Assembly: GCA_019417465.1 (NCBI GenBank)
Contig: DXVF01000004.1
Span: 1-64,000, forward strand
Reading direction: 5' to 3'
DNA: 64,000 bases
Source of the DNA: Clostridiales bacterium
GTDB lineage: Bacteria > Bacillota > Clostridia > TANB77 > CAG-508
How positions within the stretch are numbered: position 1 is the first letter of the stretch; each line of letters begins with the position of its first letter. Positions 47,241 to 57,923 of the stretch are shown piece by piece. Both the position numbers and the translations under genes were made by a program. The notes below the pieces were generated by a model that worked only from the letters and a program-made list of their open reading frames with translations, ran no database searches and was not told the DNA's origin.

Positions 47241-48146
47241 ATGGGCTTTTTTAGTAAATTAAAAGAAGGTTTAAGTAAAACAAAGAGTTCTCTTAATGAA
47301 AAGATGAATAATGTTTTTAGTAATTTTAGAAAAGTTGATGAAGATTTATTAGAAGAGTTAGAAGAAGTTCTAATAATGTCAGATGTAGGAGCAGATACAT
47401 CTGTATCAATTATAAACAATTTAAGGAATAGGATAAAAAAAGAGAAAATAGAAGATGAAGAAGGAGTAAAACAAGCTTTAAGAGAAGAAATTAAGCAAAT
47501 TTTCGAAACTGTAGATGAAAGCTTACATTTAAATACTAAGCCATCTGTTATACTAGTTGTAGGTGTAAATGGTGTTGGAAAAACTACTTCTATAGGAAAA
47601 ATTGCAAATAGATTAAGACAAGATGGAAAAAAAGTAGTAATTGCTGCAGCAGATACATTTAGAGCGGCAGCAGTAGAGCAACTAGAGGTATGGGCAAATA
47701 GAGCAAATTGTGATATAGTAAAGAAAAATGAGGGGTCAGACCCAGCATCTGTTGTATATGATGCTATAAAAATTACAAAAGAAAAAGGGGCAGATGTATT
47801 AATTTGTGATACTGCAGGTAGGTTGCATAATAAAAAGTATCTAATGGATGAATTAGAAAAAATAAAAAAAGTAATCGACAAAGAATTACCAGATACTTCA
47901 AAAGAAATATTAATGGTTCTAGATGCAACAACAGGGCAAAATGCAATATCGCAAATAAAAGCTTTTAAAGAAACAGTAGATATTAATGGAATTATTTTAA
48001 CTAAGTTAGATGGAACGGCAAAAGGTGGAGCAGTAATAGGAATAGTAGCCCAAAACAATATACCAATAAAGTTTATAGGTGTTGGAGAGCAAATAGATGA
48101 TATGGAAAAATTTAATAGTGATGATTTTGTTAAAGCTTTAATATAA
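47241..48146 (+). CDS. ftsY: Signal recognition particle receptor FtsY
   Basis: FtsY is the GTPase receptor that delivers SRP-bound ribosomes to the membrane. The helical N domain is followed by the NG core: VVGVNGVGKTTSIGKIA (G1), ADTFRAAAVEQLEVW (RAAA motif), DTAGRLHNK (G3) and TKLDGTAKGG (G4), ending in GVGEQIDDMEKF. At 301 residues it lacks the acidic A domain, as in many Firmicutes. GGAGG precedes the ATG. The UPF0182 gene follows after about 18 bases. Confidence 0.96.
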   Translation: MGFFSKLKEGLSKTKSSLNEKMNNVFSNFRKVDEDLLEELEEVLIMSDVGADTSVSIINNLRNRIKKEKIEDEEGVKQALREEIKQIFETVDESLHLNTKPSVILVVGVNGVGKTTSIGKIANRLRQDGKKVVIAAADTFRAAAVEQLEVWANRANCDIVKKNEGSDPASVVYDAIKITKEKGADVLICDTAGRLHNKKYLMDELEKIKKVIDKELPDTSKEILMVLDATTGQNAISQIKAFKETVDINGIILTKLDGTAKGGAVIGIVAQNNIPIKFIGVGEQIDDMEKFNSDDFVKALI

Positions 48147-48164
48147 ATAATAGGAAGGTTAGTG

Positions 48165-51061
48165 ATGATATTGGAAGAAAAAAATAATAATGTAAAAGTA
48201 GAAGAACTGAAAAATACAAAAGTAATAAATAAAAAAACGAATAAACATAAAAAAAGAAATATTATTGTACTAATAGCAGGAATTGTTGCTATAATTGTAG
48301 CATATATACTTTTTAGAGGATCTTATTTAGAAACTTTAGAGATTGGTGATAAATTTATAGACATATTTTGGGGAAATATAAAATATACTGCGATTACTTT
48401 TGTTATTAATTTCTTAGTTATATATAGTATGATTTATTTTACAACAAATAGAATAAAAAACACATTAAAAGATTTTTTCGTAACTGAAAATAAGCAAATG
48501 CCAAGACTTCCAAATAAATCTATTGCTTTCATATTAGGGATTATAATAAGTGCTATTACTTCAAAATTTATATTAGGAAAAACTTTATTATGCTTTAATT
48601 CTACTTTATTTGGGATACAAGACCCTGTTTTTGGATATGATATAGGTTATTTTATATTTCAAAAACCATTTATAGAATTAGTTATAATGTATTTTTTAAT
48701 AGCTGTGATTGCTCTTTTGGTTTATTCTGCGATTTACTATATAGTCACTTTTAATTTTTATTTTGAAGGAATAGATAGACAAACATTAAAGAAAAGTGCA
48801 ATTTTAAAACAATTAATAAAATATATTAAAATATTAGCAATATTAGTTGCTGCTATGGTATTTGTAAATACTCAAAATGCAGGTGTACAAAAATTCTTAA
48901 ATATAAAAGATGATACATCTACATTTTCATTACAAGGAGCTGGATTTATAGATGTTACATTAAAGTTATGGGGATATAGAATCTTATGTGTAATAATTAT
49001 AATATCTGTATTTATGGCAACTAGAGCGTTTAATGAAGGAAAAACAAAAAAAGTAATTACATCTATTGCTATTGTACCTTCATATCTAATACTGTTATTC
49101 ATTATAATGTTAGGCTTTGATATGATTTTTGTAAATTCAAATGAACTTGATAAAGAAAAGAAATACATACAAGCAAATATAAATTATACAAAAAATGCAT
49201 ATGGAATAAATATAGATGAAGTAAATATAGAAAATGGTGGGACAATCACTGAAGAAACAATTGCTACAAATGCAGATTTATTAAATAATATGCCAATTGT
49301 AAGTAAAGATATAGTGCTTAAAGATCTAAAAGGAGCTCAAACAAGTAAAGGATATTATACATATAGAGATACTGGAGTGGGAAAATATACTATAAATGGA
49401 AAAGAAAAATTAGTATATATTTCTCCAAGAGAAATAGTAAGTAGTAATGGTACATATAATAATAAAACGTATGAATACACTCATGGATATGGAACAATTA
49501 TTACTAGTGCTTCGACAACAAATGCTAATGGTAATTTAGAACATATTCAAAAAAGTTTTGAGAATACAAATGAAGCAGTTAATATAACAGAACCTAGAAT
49601 TTATTTTGGATTAGAAACAAACGATACAGTTGTTACTAATAGTAGTAGTAAAAAAGAATTTGATTATCCAAGTTTAGATTCAAATAGTACTGAAAATATA
49701 GAAAATAAATATGATGGTGATGCAGGACTTAGTTTAAATTTCTTAGATAGAGTAATACTTTCAATAAAAGAAGGTAATTTAAAATTAGCATTTTCTGGAG
49801 ATATTACAAGTGATAGTAAAATTTTAACAAATAGAAATATAATTAATAGAGCTAAAAAAATAATGCCATATTTAACATATGATGAAAATCCATATATGGT
49901 AATAAATAGTGAAGGAAGACTAATTTGGGTATTAGATGCATATACAACTTCTAATAATTATCCATATTCACAAAGAACAGTACTTAATCAAAATGGTGTT
50001 ACAAAAACAGAAATCAATTATATTAGAAACTCTGTAAAAGTTTTAATAGATAGTTATGATGGAACTATGAAATTCTATATAACAGATAGAACAGACCCTA
50101 TAGCTATGGCATATAGAAATATATATCCAACTTTATTTGAAGATTTAGAAGAGTCTATACCAGAAGATATTAGTAGTCATTTTGTATATCCTGAATATTT
50201 ATACAATATTCAAGCTGAAATATTAAAAAGATATCATAATGTACAACCAGATGTATTATATAGAAATGATGATGTGTGGGATATTGCAACACATAATACT
50301 GGAAAAGTACTAACAAAAACAGGAACAGAAATGCAAGCATATTATACAATGCTAAAAGTAAAAGATAATGAAAATCCTATTTTAGGATTGGTTTTACCAT
50401 ATACTCCATATGACAAACAAAATGTTATTTCATATTTAGCTCGGAACATATGATGAAAATGGAAATGCAAAATTAACGATATACAAATTCCCTGATGATA
50501 GCAATGTTTTAGGACCAATGCAGTTAGATACTCAAATAGAGCAAGATGAAACTATTTCTAAAGAAATTCAAAGTTTAAATGTAAATCGGAACTAAAATAA
50601 CGAAAAATATGATAATAGTTCCAATTGATGATACATTATTATATATAGAGCCGATTTATCAACAATATATAAATGAAGAAAATGCTTTGCCAACTTTAAA
50701 GAAAATTGTTGTAGCATCTGGAAATAAAGTTGCAATAGGAAATAATCTGAAAGAAGCATTAACTAATTTGGTATCGCAATATGCTGTGGATATAGAAGTA
50801 GAAAATACAGATAGTGTCGAAGATTTAGTAACAGCAATTATAAAGGCTAATAAAAACTTGCAAACATCTACAGATAATAGTGATTGGGAAATGATGGGAA
50901 AAGATATGAAGAAATTGCAAGAGCTAATAACTAAATTAGAAGTTGTAAAAAAAGAAGAAGATGAAAAACAAAACGAAATTGCAAATCAAATGAAAAATAC
51001 AGTAGATAATAGTGTAGATTCAAATATTATAGACAATAATTCTGTGCAAAATAATGAATAG
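48165..51061 (+). CDS. UPF0182 membrane protein, CGGA-recoded twice
   Basis: The first 330 residues hold seven hydrophobic helices, and the rest is a large extracytoplasmic region, the UPF0182 layout. FGYDIGYFIFQKPF and NYTKNAYGIN are conserved. Breaks are CGGA 50442-50445 and CGGA 50587-50590. Read as glycine they give ISYLA-G-TYDENGNAKL and LNVN-G-TKITKNMIIVPIDDTLLYIEPIYQ, and a 964-residue protein of normal length. The end is Lys/Glu/Asn-rich. The function is unknown. GTG 48162 and ATG 48165 are both possible starts, and AGGAAGG favours the latter. Confidence 0.88.
50442..50445 (+). other. CGGA recoding site, UPF0182 (first)
   Basis: ISYLA-(CGGA)-TYDENGNAKLTIYKFP. Triplet reading gives RNI then TGA. 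Confidence 0.88.
50587..50590 (+). other. CGGA recoding site, UPF0182 (second)
   Basis: SLNVN-(CGGA)-TKITKNMIIVPIDD. Triplet reading stops at TAA two codons on. It is 47 codons after the first site, so both must be passed. Confidence 0.88.
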
Positions 51062-51073
51062 TTTTTTAAAAAT

Positions 51074-51111
51074 AAAACCACCCTATTATAAAGAATAATA
51101 AGGTGGTTTTT
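51074..51111 (+). terminator. Terminator after the UPF0182 gene
   Basis: AAAACCACCCTATTAT with ATAATAAGGTGGTTTT and a T run. It overlaps the possible ribosome site of the next gene. Confidence 0.8.
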
Positions 51112-51114
51112 ATA

Positions 51115-51402
51115 TTGAGGAAAAAGAAAAAAATAGAAAAGTTAAATGATAATCTAGATAAAATCAATTATATTTTATCTAAAAATAATGTAATAGAGCT
51201 TGTGGAATTATTAGGAAATAGTAAAAAATTAATATGGAGAAATTTTATATCAGGTCTTTCTAAAGGAATAGGGATAGGAATAGGAGTAACTATTCTTTCT
51301 GCAATACTAATATATTTGCTACAAAGAATTGTGAGGTTAAATATACCAGTTATAGGTGAATATATTTCCGATATTGCTCAGATAGTGGAAAATAGTAAAT
51401 AG
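51115..51402 (+). CDS. DUF5665-like small membrane protein
   Basis: A basic, coiled N-terminus (RKKKKIEKLNDNLDKINYIL) is followed by WRNFISGLSKGIGIGIGVTILSAILIYLL, a membrane helix with the Gly-rich pattern of DUF5665 proteins. Start TTG 51115 is chosen because AAGGTGG is about nine bases upstream. GTG 51103 is an alternative. The start lies at the edge of the terminator hairpin, so translation may depend on read-through or a new promoter. Confidence 0.65.
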   Translation: MRKKKKIEKLNDNLDKINYILSKNNVIELVELLGNSKKLIWRNFISGLSKGIGIGIGVTILSAILIYLLQRIVRLNIPVIGEYISDIAQIVENSK

Positions 51403-51468
51403 GAAACTATTGATTTTTTTGCTTGCATTGTATATAATTGAAGAAAATTTAAAACCAAGGAGGAAATT

Positions 51469-52071
51469 ATGAATTTAGCAAATAAACTAACAATATTTAG
51501 AATTATACTTGTTCCGATCATGGTTATAATACCTTTTCTTGGAATAAATGGGGAAATATTTAACATACCATTAACATGGATTATTATAGATTTAATTTTT
51601 ATAATTGCATCAATTACAGATAAATTAGATGGATATATAGCAAGATCAAGAAATCAAATTACTACATTTGGAAAATTCTTAGATCCAATTGCAGATAAAA
51701 TATTAGTCTTAGCTACAATGATTATGCTTGTGGAATCAAATAACAGATTACCTGCTTGGATTCCTATTGTAGTATTATTTAGAGAGTTTATTGTATCAGG
51801 ATATCGTTTAGTAGCAGTAGAAAAAGGTGGAAAAGTAATTGCTGCATCAGTTTGGGGAAAATTAAAAACAGTTACGCAAATGCTTGCATTAACACTTGCG
51901 ATTATTGATATGAATCCACTTTTTGAATGTTTTAGAGGTACTTTATCTGGAGGAAGTTTAATTATAAATGGTATCTCAAGTATACTTATGATTATATCTG
52001 TTTTTGCAACGATTTTTTCTGGATTTGATTATATAAAAGCTGGAAACGATTTATTTAAAGAAGAATTATAA
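51469..52071 (+). CDS. pgsA: CDP-diacylglycerol-glycerol-3-phosphate 3-phosphatidyltransferase
   Basis: PgsA makes phosphatidylglycerol phosphate in the membrane. NLANKLTIFRIILVP begins the family. ITDKLDGYIARSRNQITTFGKFLDPIADK is the CDP-alcohol phosphotransferase motif with its conserved Asp residues. There are four to six helices and 200 residues. AAGGAGG precedes the ATG. Confidence 0.94.
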   Translation: MNLANKLTIFRIILVPIMVIIPFLGINGEIFNIPLTWIIIDLIFIIASITDKLDGYIARSRNQITTFGKFLDPIADKILVLATMIMLVESNNRLPAWIPIVVLFREFIVSGYRLVAVEKGGKVIAASVWGKLKTVTQMLALTLAIIDMNPLFECFRGTLSGGSLIINGISSILMIISVFATIFSGFDYIKAGNDLFKEEL

Positions 52072-52229
52072 TATATACATAATATAGGCGAAAAATATTA
52101 ATAATATTAAATTTTAATATTTTGACATTTTACAGCTTTTGGAAGGACTAATTTTAAAAGCTATTAACCAATAACTTAAACTAGAAATGAAAGGATGAAT
52201 ATAATACCAATAGGTATTATAAAAAGATT

Positions 52230-54222
52230 ATGAAAGAAAAAGAAGCTAAAATTAGAATTGAGAAATTAAGAAAAGATTTAGAATATTATGCTAAGAAATA
52301 TTATGATGAAGATAATCCAGAAATATCAGATTATGAGTATGATATGATGATGCTTGAACTTAAGTCATTAGAAAAAGAATTTCCTAGTTTAATTACTAAA
52401 GATTCATTAACACAAAAAGTGGGAGGTCATGTAAAAGAAGGATTTAAAGAAGTTACACATGAAGTTCCACTTCAAAGTTTGCAAGATGTTTTTTCTTTTG
52501 ATGAACTAATAGATTTTGATAATAGAGTAAAAAAGCAATTAAATAAAGAAGATATTAAATATGTAGTGGAAACTAAGATAGATGGATTGTCTCTTGCTTT
52601 AGAGTATGAAGATGGAAAATTAGTAAGAGGTGCAACAAGAGGAAATGGCTTAATAGGAGAAGATGTTACAGAAAATATAAAAACAATTAAAACTATACCT
52701 AAAAAATTGAAAGAAAATGTGACAATAACAGTTCGTGGAGAGGTTTTTATTGGTAAAAAAGAGTTTGAAGACTTAAATGAAGAAAGAGAAGTTTTAGGGG
52801 AAAGTTTATTTGCAAATGCAAGAAATGCAGCAGCAGGTTCTCTAAGACAATTAGATCCTAAAGTTACAGCTAAAAGACCGTTAGATATATATATTTTCAA
52901 TGTTCAAAAAATAGAAAATAATAATTTAAATTCTCATTATGAACAATTATTATATTTAGATGAATTAGGATTTAATGTAAATCCAGTAAAAATATATTGT
53001 AATGGAATAGATGAAGCAATTGAAGCAATTAAAAAAATAGGTGAAGATAGAGAAAAATTAAAATTTGGCATAGATGGAGCTGTAATTAAAGTAGATAATT
53101 TAGATGATAGAAAAATTTTAGGTTCAACATATAAAGTTCCAAAATGGGCAATTGCTTATAAATATCCTCCAGAACAGAAAGAAACAATTTTAAAGGATAT
53201 AGTTTGCCAAGTGGGGAGAACAGGTGCAATTACACCAATGGCAATCTTAGAACCAGTTAAAGTTGTAGGGTCAACTATATCAAAAACTACACTTCACAAT
53301 GAAGATTTTATAAAAGAAAAAGATTTAAAAATAGGTGATACTGTAGTTATACAAAAAGCAGGAGATGTAATACCTGAAGTTGTAAAAGTTATAAAAGAAA
53401 AAAGAACAGGAAAAGAAATAGAGTTTAAAATGCCAGATAGATGTCCTATATGTGGTGCAGAAGCGGTAAGAGAAGAAGGAGAAGCAGTAAAACGTTGTAT
53501 AGGAATAGAATGTTCGGCTAAAGCTTTAAGAAGTATAGTTCATTTTGCTTCAAAAGAAGGAATGGAAATAGAAGGTCTCCGGATATAGTATTATAGAACA
53601 ATTAATAGATAAAAATTTGATTAGCAAAATTTCAGATATATATGATTTAAAATTAGAAGATATTGCATCACTAAAGAAAAATGGTAAAAAATTTGCCGAA
53701 AATTTAAAAACAGCAATAGAAGAAAGTAAACAAAGGGATTTATTTAAATTAATAACAGCATTAGGAATTAGACATGTAGGTGCTAAAAGTGCCAAAAGCT
53801 TAGCAAAAATTTATAAAAATCTAGATAATTTAATGGAAGCTTCTTTAGAAGATTTAAGTAATCAAAATGATGTAGGTGAGGTTACAGCAAAAAGTATATA
53901 TGATTTTTTTAGACAAGAACAAACAATAGATTTAATTAATAAATTAAAGCTTGCTGGTGTGAATACTGTATCTTTAGAAGATGAGAATACAGATAATCGT
54001 TTTGAAGGTAAAACATTTGTATTAACAGGTTCATTAGAAAAATATACAAGAGATGAAGCAAGTAGTATAATAGAAAAATTTGGAGGGAAAACTTCTGGTT
54101 CTGTTTCAAAAAAGACAAGTTATGTTTTAGCAGGAGAAGATGCTGGAAGTAAACTTACAAAAGCACAAACTCTAGGGGTGGAAGTGATTTCAGAAGCACA
54201 GTTTGAAGAAATGATAAAATAA
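52230..54222 (+). CDS. ligA: NAD-dependent DNA ligase LigA, CGGA-recoded
   Basis: LigA seals nicks in replication and repair and is normally essential. The adenylation domain shows YVVETKIDGLSLALEYEDG (KIDG active Lys) and TRGNGLIGEDVTENI. The OB fold, a four-Cys zinc finger (CPICGAEA and C..IECSA), HhH repeats and a BRCT domain (FEGKTFVLTGSLEKYT) follow. The break at CGGA 53580-53583 lies after MEIEGL, and Gly gives EGL-G-YSIIEQLIDKNLI. Decoded length is 663 residues, as usual. Loss of frame would remove HhH and BRCT. Confidence 0.95.
53580..53583 (+). other. CGGA recoding site, ligA
   Basis: MEIEGL-(CGGA)-YSIIEQL, in the conserved IEGLG turn. Triplet reading gives RI then TAG. Confidence 0.93.
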
Positions 54223-54255
54223 CAAATAAAAAATAATAATAAAAGGAGAGTATAC

Positions 54256-54495
54256 ATGAATTCACAATATACGTTTGAGGATTTTGAAAAAAATCTAGAC
54301 GAAGGATATCAAATTTATTGTACTTATGTTAGAAATAGGTATTTGATTTTTAAAACTTCAGAAAATTGCTATACTCAAAAGTTATTATCTGAAGATGAAA
54401 AAAATCCTCTGGCCAAGAATGCAGTTATTACTCATAAAAGATTAAAAGAGATGTTTCCATTTATGGAAAATATAGAATATAAAGCTTTAATATAA
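54256..54495 (+). CDS. Hypothetical protein (79 aa) after ligA
   Basis: The small soluble protein MNSQYTFEDFEKNLDEGYQI has aromatic residues spread evenly and no motif I recognise. AAAGGAGAG precedes the ATG. It is 33 bases after ligA and 19 bases before the DUF4116 gene, so it is probably in the same operon. Confidence 0.6.
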   Translation: MNSQYTFEDFEKNLDEGYQIYCTYVRNRYLIFKTSENCYTQKLLSEDEKNPLAKNAVITHKRLKEMFPFMENIEYKALI

Positions 54496-54514
54496 AATGA
54501 GGTGAATTATATCA

Positions 54515-55045
54515 ATGGATGATATAGAGACTATTAAAAAAAATAGTAGTAATAAAGAATATATGCTAGATATTGTAAAACAAAAAGGAACTTATCTAGA
54601 GTGGGCATCACCAGAGTTACAAGATGATAAAGAAATTGTTATAGAAGCCCTTAAACAAGATGGAGGAGCTTTAGAATTTACAAGTAATAGATTAAAAGAT
54701 GACAAAGATGTTTTAATGCAAGCATTAGAAAAAACAGGCTGGGTAGCTTGTTATGCAAGTGATAGATTAAAAGATGATAAAGACGTAATGCTAAAAGCAG
54801 TAAAAAAAGATGGACAAATTTTATATTATGCAAGTGAAAATTTAAGAAATGATAAAGAAGTGGTTTTAGAAGCTGTTAAGAATAAAGCAATTATATTAAA
54901 ATATGCAAGTAAAGAATTAAGACAAGATAAAGATATTGCTATAGCAGCATTAATGCAAAATAAAAAAGCTAAAAGTTATATATGTGAAAGATTATTTGAA
55001 GATGAAGATGTGCAAAATATTTTGAATCCAAAAGAAGAAAATTAA
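54515..55045 (+). CDS. DUF4116 repeat protein
   Basis: The protein has five repeats of the form ASxxLRxDKEVVLxAVKxxG (for example YASDRLKDDKDVMLKAVKKDG), the DUF4116 pattern. The repeats should stack into a helical solenoid. The function is unknown, and a protein-binding role is inference. It follows the 79-residue ORF closely. GAGGTG precedes the ATG. Confidence 0.75.
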   Translation: MDDIETIKKNSSNKEYMLDIVKQKGTYLEWASPELQDDKEIVIEALKQDGGALEFTSNRLKDDKDVLMQALEKTGWVACYASDRLKDDKDVMLKAVKKDGQILYYASENLRNDKEVVLEAVKNKAIILKYASKELRQDKDIAIAALMQNKKAKSYICERLFEDEDVQNILNPKEEN

Positions 55046-55166
55046 CGAATTGGACAGAAAGAAAGGATTATACAAAATCAGAAAAATTAGCAACTATTAT
55101 TCTACATAAAGATGAGAATATGGAATTAAAATTAAAAGAAATGAATTTGTTATATTGACAATTTTT

Positions 55167-55212
55167 GGACAAGAGGATCGTCCCTTTGTCCAAGAGAACC
55201 GTCTCTTTGTCC
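55167..55212. repeat. REP-like palindrome
   Basis: GGACAAGAGGATCGTCCCTT and CCAAGAGAACCGTCTCTTTG, a two-unit copy of the palindromic module at 6935. It stands directly after the DUF4116 operon and before the end of rqcH. Confidence 0.8.
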
Positions 55213-55220
55213 AGAAATTG

Positions 55221-56926
55221 TTATTTTTGTGGATTAACATATAATGTTTTATTATTTGTGTATATTACCATTCCGGGGTTTACTGCCAGATGTTTTTTTT
55301 ACATATTTTACAAATGTATAATCAACAGGAACATTTGATGAAAGTTTTGCTTTTGAAAAGTATGCAGCTAAACTTGCACATTTTTCGAGTGTTTCAAGTG
55401 TGGGTGATGTTCCATTAGTTTTTAAAATTACATGACTTCCATGTATATCTTTTGTATGAAACCATATATCATCTTTTTTTGCAAATTTAGTACTCAAATA
55501 GTCATTTTGTTTGTTGTTCTTGCCAACATAAATAGAGTATCCATCAATTTCAAAAACAATAGGATTGATAGATTCTGTATATTTCTTATTAGAAACTTTT
55601 GATATTTTCTTTGATTTATATTTTTTAATATTATCAAATAGCGAACTTTCGGAAATTTCGTTATATATTTCATCTATATCAGATACTGTTTTTGAATTTT
55701 CTAGCTCATATATTATGCTTTCTATATAATTTAATTCTTTCTGTGTTTCTATTTTCTGATCAGTTACTATTTCAAGAGCACTTTTTAATTTATTATATTT
55801 TTTAAAATAATTTTTTGCATTATCTGAAATAGAAAATCGTTTATCCAAAGGAATTGTAATAGGATTATTGTTATCATAATAATTTTCTAAAGTAATACTC
55901 GTATCATTTACATTATTAAGCTTATATAGGTTTGCGATAATTAATTCACCATATAATTTATATATATCCATTTTATCACATTCTTTTAATTTACTATTAA
56001 TATTATTAAGTTTCTTTGTTACTTTTTTTAAAGTAAGTAGCACAAGCTTAGATAAATTAGTTCTATATTCTATAAACATATTTTCAGTTTCTTTTTGATA
56101 ATAATAGTCATCAATGAAAAAGTTAATTTGCAGAGGTGTATCGCTGTTTCCTAAAGTGATAACATAACTTTTATCAAAGTTTTTACAAACTAAATTAGAA
56201 ATACCAATGTTATTTAATATATTTCTTAAGTAATTATATAGTTTTAAACAATTTTCTGAATTTATTAAAGAGTTTATACCTAAAATTTCTATACTTGTTT
56301 TTATAAAATAATTACTAATACCATTAAAATTTGAAGTTATGGCTTCTACAACATTTTGATAATCATTTTTATTAATAATAGAGTAGAATTCTTCGAAATT
56401 CTTAATCTTATAGAAATCTAATTTTTCAGGGATAGGAAATACATATTCATGTGCTGGTAAAATATTACGATATGATTTAGAGTAAGTATCTAAATGTCTA
56501 AGACTATCAATTATTCTATTATTATTATTAACAAGAATTATATTACTATGTTTTCCCATCAATTCAAGTATTAATTTTTTGTTTACCAAATCATTTAGTT
56601 CGTTATAGCATTCAAGTTCAAATATAACAATTCTTTCAAGACCATTACTATATATTTTCCTTATTTTAGAACCCATCAAATGTTTTCTAAGTAACATACA
56701 AAAACCGAGGAGCATTTAAAGGATTTGGCTTATTATGCGTAGTTAAATTAATTCTATAATTATTAGAAGAAATACACATATCTAGTAGGTAATTATTACC
56801 ATTAGAATATATTCCTAGAATGATTTCATTCTTATTTGGCTCAAATACTTTATTTATTTTTCCTTCTAGAATAGAGTTATTCAATTCTCCAATAACACTT
56901 TTTAAAGTAATTCCATCAAAAGACAT
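55221..56926 (-). CDS. rqcH: RqcH/NFACT protein, recoded twice
   Basis: RqcH binds stalled 50S subunits and adds alanine tails to unfinished chains. MSFDGITLKSVIGELNN opens the NFACT-N domain. Helix-hairpin and coiled-coil parts follow, and the NFACT-R domain (KKDDIWFHTKDIHGSHVILKT) lies before the end. Breaks are CGGT 56704-56707 (PLNAP-G-FCMLLRKHL) and CGGA 55272-55275 (SGSKP-G-MVIYTNNKTLYV). Both motifs are hallmark parts of the family. Decoded length is 567 residues. AAGGAG precedes ATG 56926. The 3' end abuts a REP-like repeat. Confidence 0.92.
55272..55275 (-). other. CGGA recoding site, rqcH (second)
   Basis: GSKP-(CGGA)-MVIYTNNKTLYV. The KPGMVIYT motif is highly conserved, and the glycine is expected. 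Confidence 0.93.
56704..56707 (-). other. CGGT recoding site, rqcH (first)
   Basis: NPLNAP-(CGGT)-FCMLLRKHLMGSKI. FCMLLRKHL is a family signature. Triplet reading stops at TAG five codons later. Confidence 0.92.
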
Positions 56927-57013
56927 AAATAATCTCCTTTTTATTTTTTTAGATATTTTTTTATAGATTATAGTATAAATACAATAATTTATCAATATTT
57001 CCGCAAATTTCTA

Positions 57014-57043
57014 TTGACATTAAAAAGCTTGCTAGATTATAAT
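57014..57043 (+). promoter_or_regulatory. SigA-type promoter of the sigma factor gene
   Basis: TTGACA, 18 bases, TATAAT, about 43 bases before the start codon. It is divergent from rqcH. Confidence 0.75.
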
Positions 57044-57085
57044 ACATACGAGAAGCATATCATCAGAAGGGAGAACATAATAATT

Positions 57086-57736
57086 ATGAATAATAGTAGA
57101 AATATATGGAGTTCTACAAATATAAATTATGATAATATGACGGATGAAGATTTAATTAGAATTATTAAATCTGGTGATAAGCAAGCACTTAATTATTTAA
57201 TAGATAAGTACAAAGAGTTAGTTAATATAAAAGTTAGTAAATATTTTATGATAGGTGCAGAAAAAGAAGATATAATTCAAGAAGGTTTAATAGGTTTATT
57301 TAAAGCCATTAAAAGTTATGATTTGGACAAGCAAAACTCATTTAAAACATTTGCTAACTTATGTATAGAAAGACAGCTTATTACAGCTATAAAGACATCA
57401 AATAGACAAAAACATTCGCCACTTAATTTTTACTTATCATTAAATGTATCTGCTTATGATAATGATGAAACAGATAGTTCCCTAATGGATATATTTGAAT
57501 CTAACTTAATAGAAGATCCTTTAGATACAATCACTAAAAAAGAGTATTATCAAATAGTTGAAGATGCTATAGATAAACATCTAAGTAGCTTTGAAAAACA
57601 AGTTCTTAGTAGATATATAAATGGTAAATCATATGTAAAAATTGCTGAAGAGTTAAATACTCAGGTTAAATCAATAGATAATGCAATACAAAGAATAAGA
57701 AAAAAAGCAATAAAAAATATAAATAATAATGAATGA
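57086..57736 (+). CDS. sigH: RNA polymerase sigma factor, SigH type
   Basis: MTDEDLIRIIKSGDKQALNYLIDKYKELV and EDIIQEGLIGLFKAIKSYD (region 2), the FKTFANLCIERQLITAIK segment, and SFEKQVLSRYINGKSYVKIAEEL (region 4 helix-turn-helix) are those of the SigH/Sigma-30 family. SigH controls the entry to sporulation in Bacillus and Clostridium. At 216 residues the length fits. ATG 57086 follows AAGGGAG at some distance. A longer frame starts upstream without a better site. A REP-like repeat and tRNA-Thr follow. Confidence 0.85.
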   Translation: MNNSRNIWSSTNINYDNMTDEDLIRIIKSGDKQALNYLIDKYKELVNIKVSKYFMIGAEKEDIIQEGLIGLFKAIKSYDLDKQNSFKTFANLCIERQLITAIKTSNRQKHSPLNFYLSLNVSAYDNDETDSSLMDIFESNLIEDPLDTITKKEYYQIVEDAIDKHLSSFEKQVLSRYINGKSYVKIAEELNTQVKSIDNAIQRIRKKAIKNINNNE

Positions 57737-57756
57737 TCTGGTTTTAAAAAATTGCT

Positions 57757-57796
57757 GGACAAAGGGATGCTGGACAAAGGGACGGTTCTCTTGTCC
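57757..57796. repeat. REP-like palindrome
   Basis: Two partial units of the GGACAAAGGGACGGTTCTC / TTGTCC module between sigH and tRNA-Thr(GGU). Confidence 0.8.
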
Positions 57797-57820
57797 AGTC
57801 CTATTTAGAAAAAATAATTT

Positions 57821-57897
57821 GCTTCTATGGCTCAGAAGGTTAGAGCGCTACCTTGGTAAGGTAGAGGTCACCGGTTCGAATCCGGTTAGAAGCTCCA
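57821..57897 (+). tRNA. tRNA-Thr(GGU)
   Basis: Cloverleaf with acceptor GCTTCTA/TAGAAGC, anticodon stem CTACC/GGTAG, loop TTGGTAA (anticodon GGU, reads ACC and ACU), T arm ACCGG-TTCGAAT-CCGGT and encoded CCA. It ends in GCTCCA, as the other tRNAs here do. Confidence 0.95.
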
Positions 57898-57923
57898 AAA
57901 ACTTACAATTTGGGAGGAAAAAA

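Noticed and set aside
47210..48058. Long minus-strand ORF opposite ftsY
   Set aside because: It is a shadow of a well-conserved gene, with Ser/Phe/Thr-rich composition.
55046..55158. Possible small ORF after the DUF4116 gene
   Set aside because: About 35 codons are open in one frame (YTKSEKLATIILHKDENMEL), but there is no start codon or ribosome site. It is probably a remnant.
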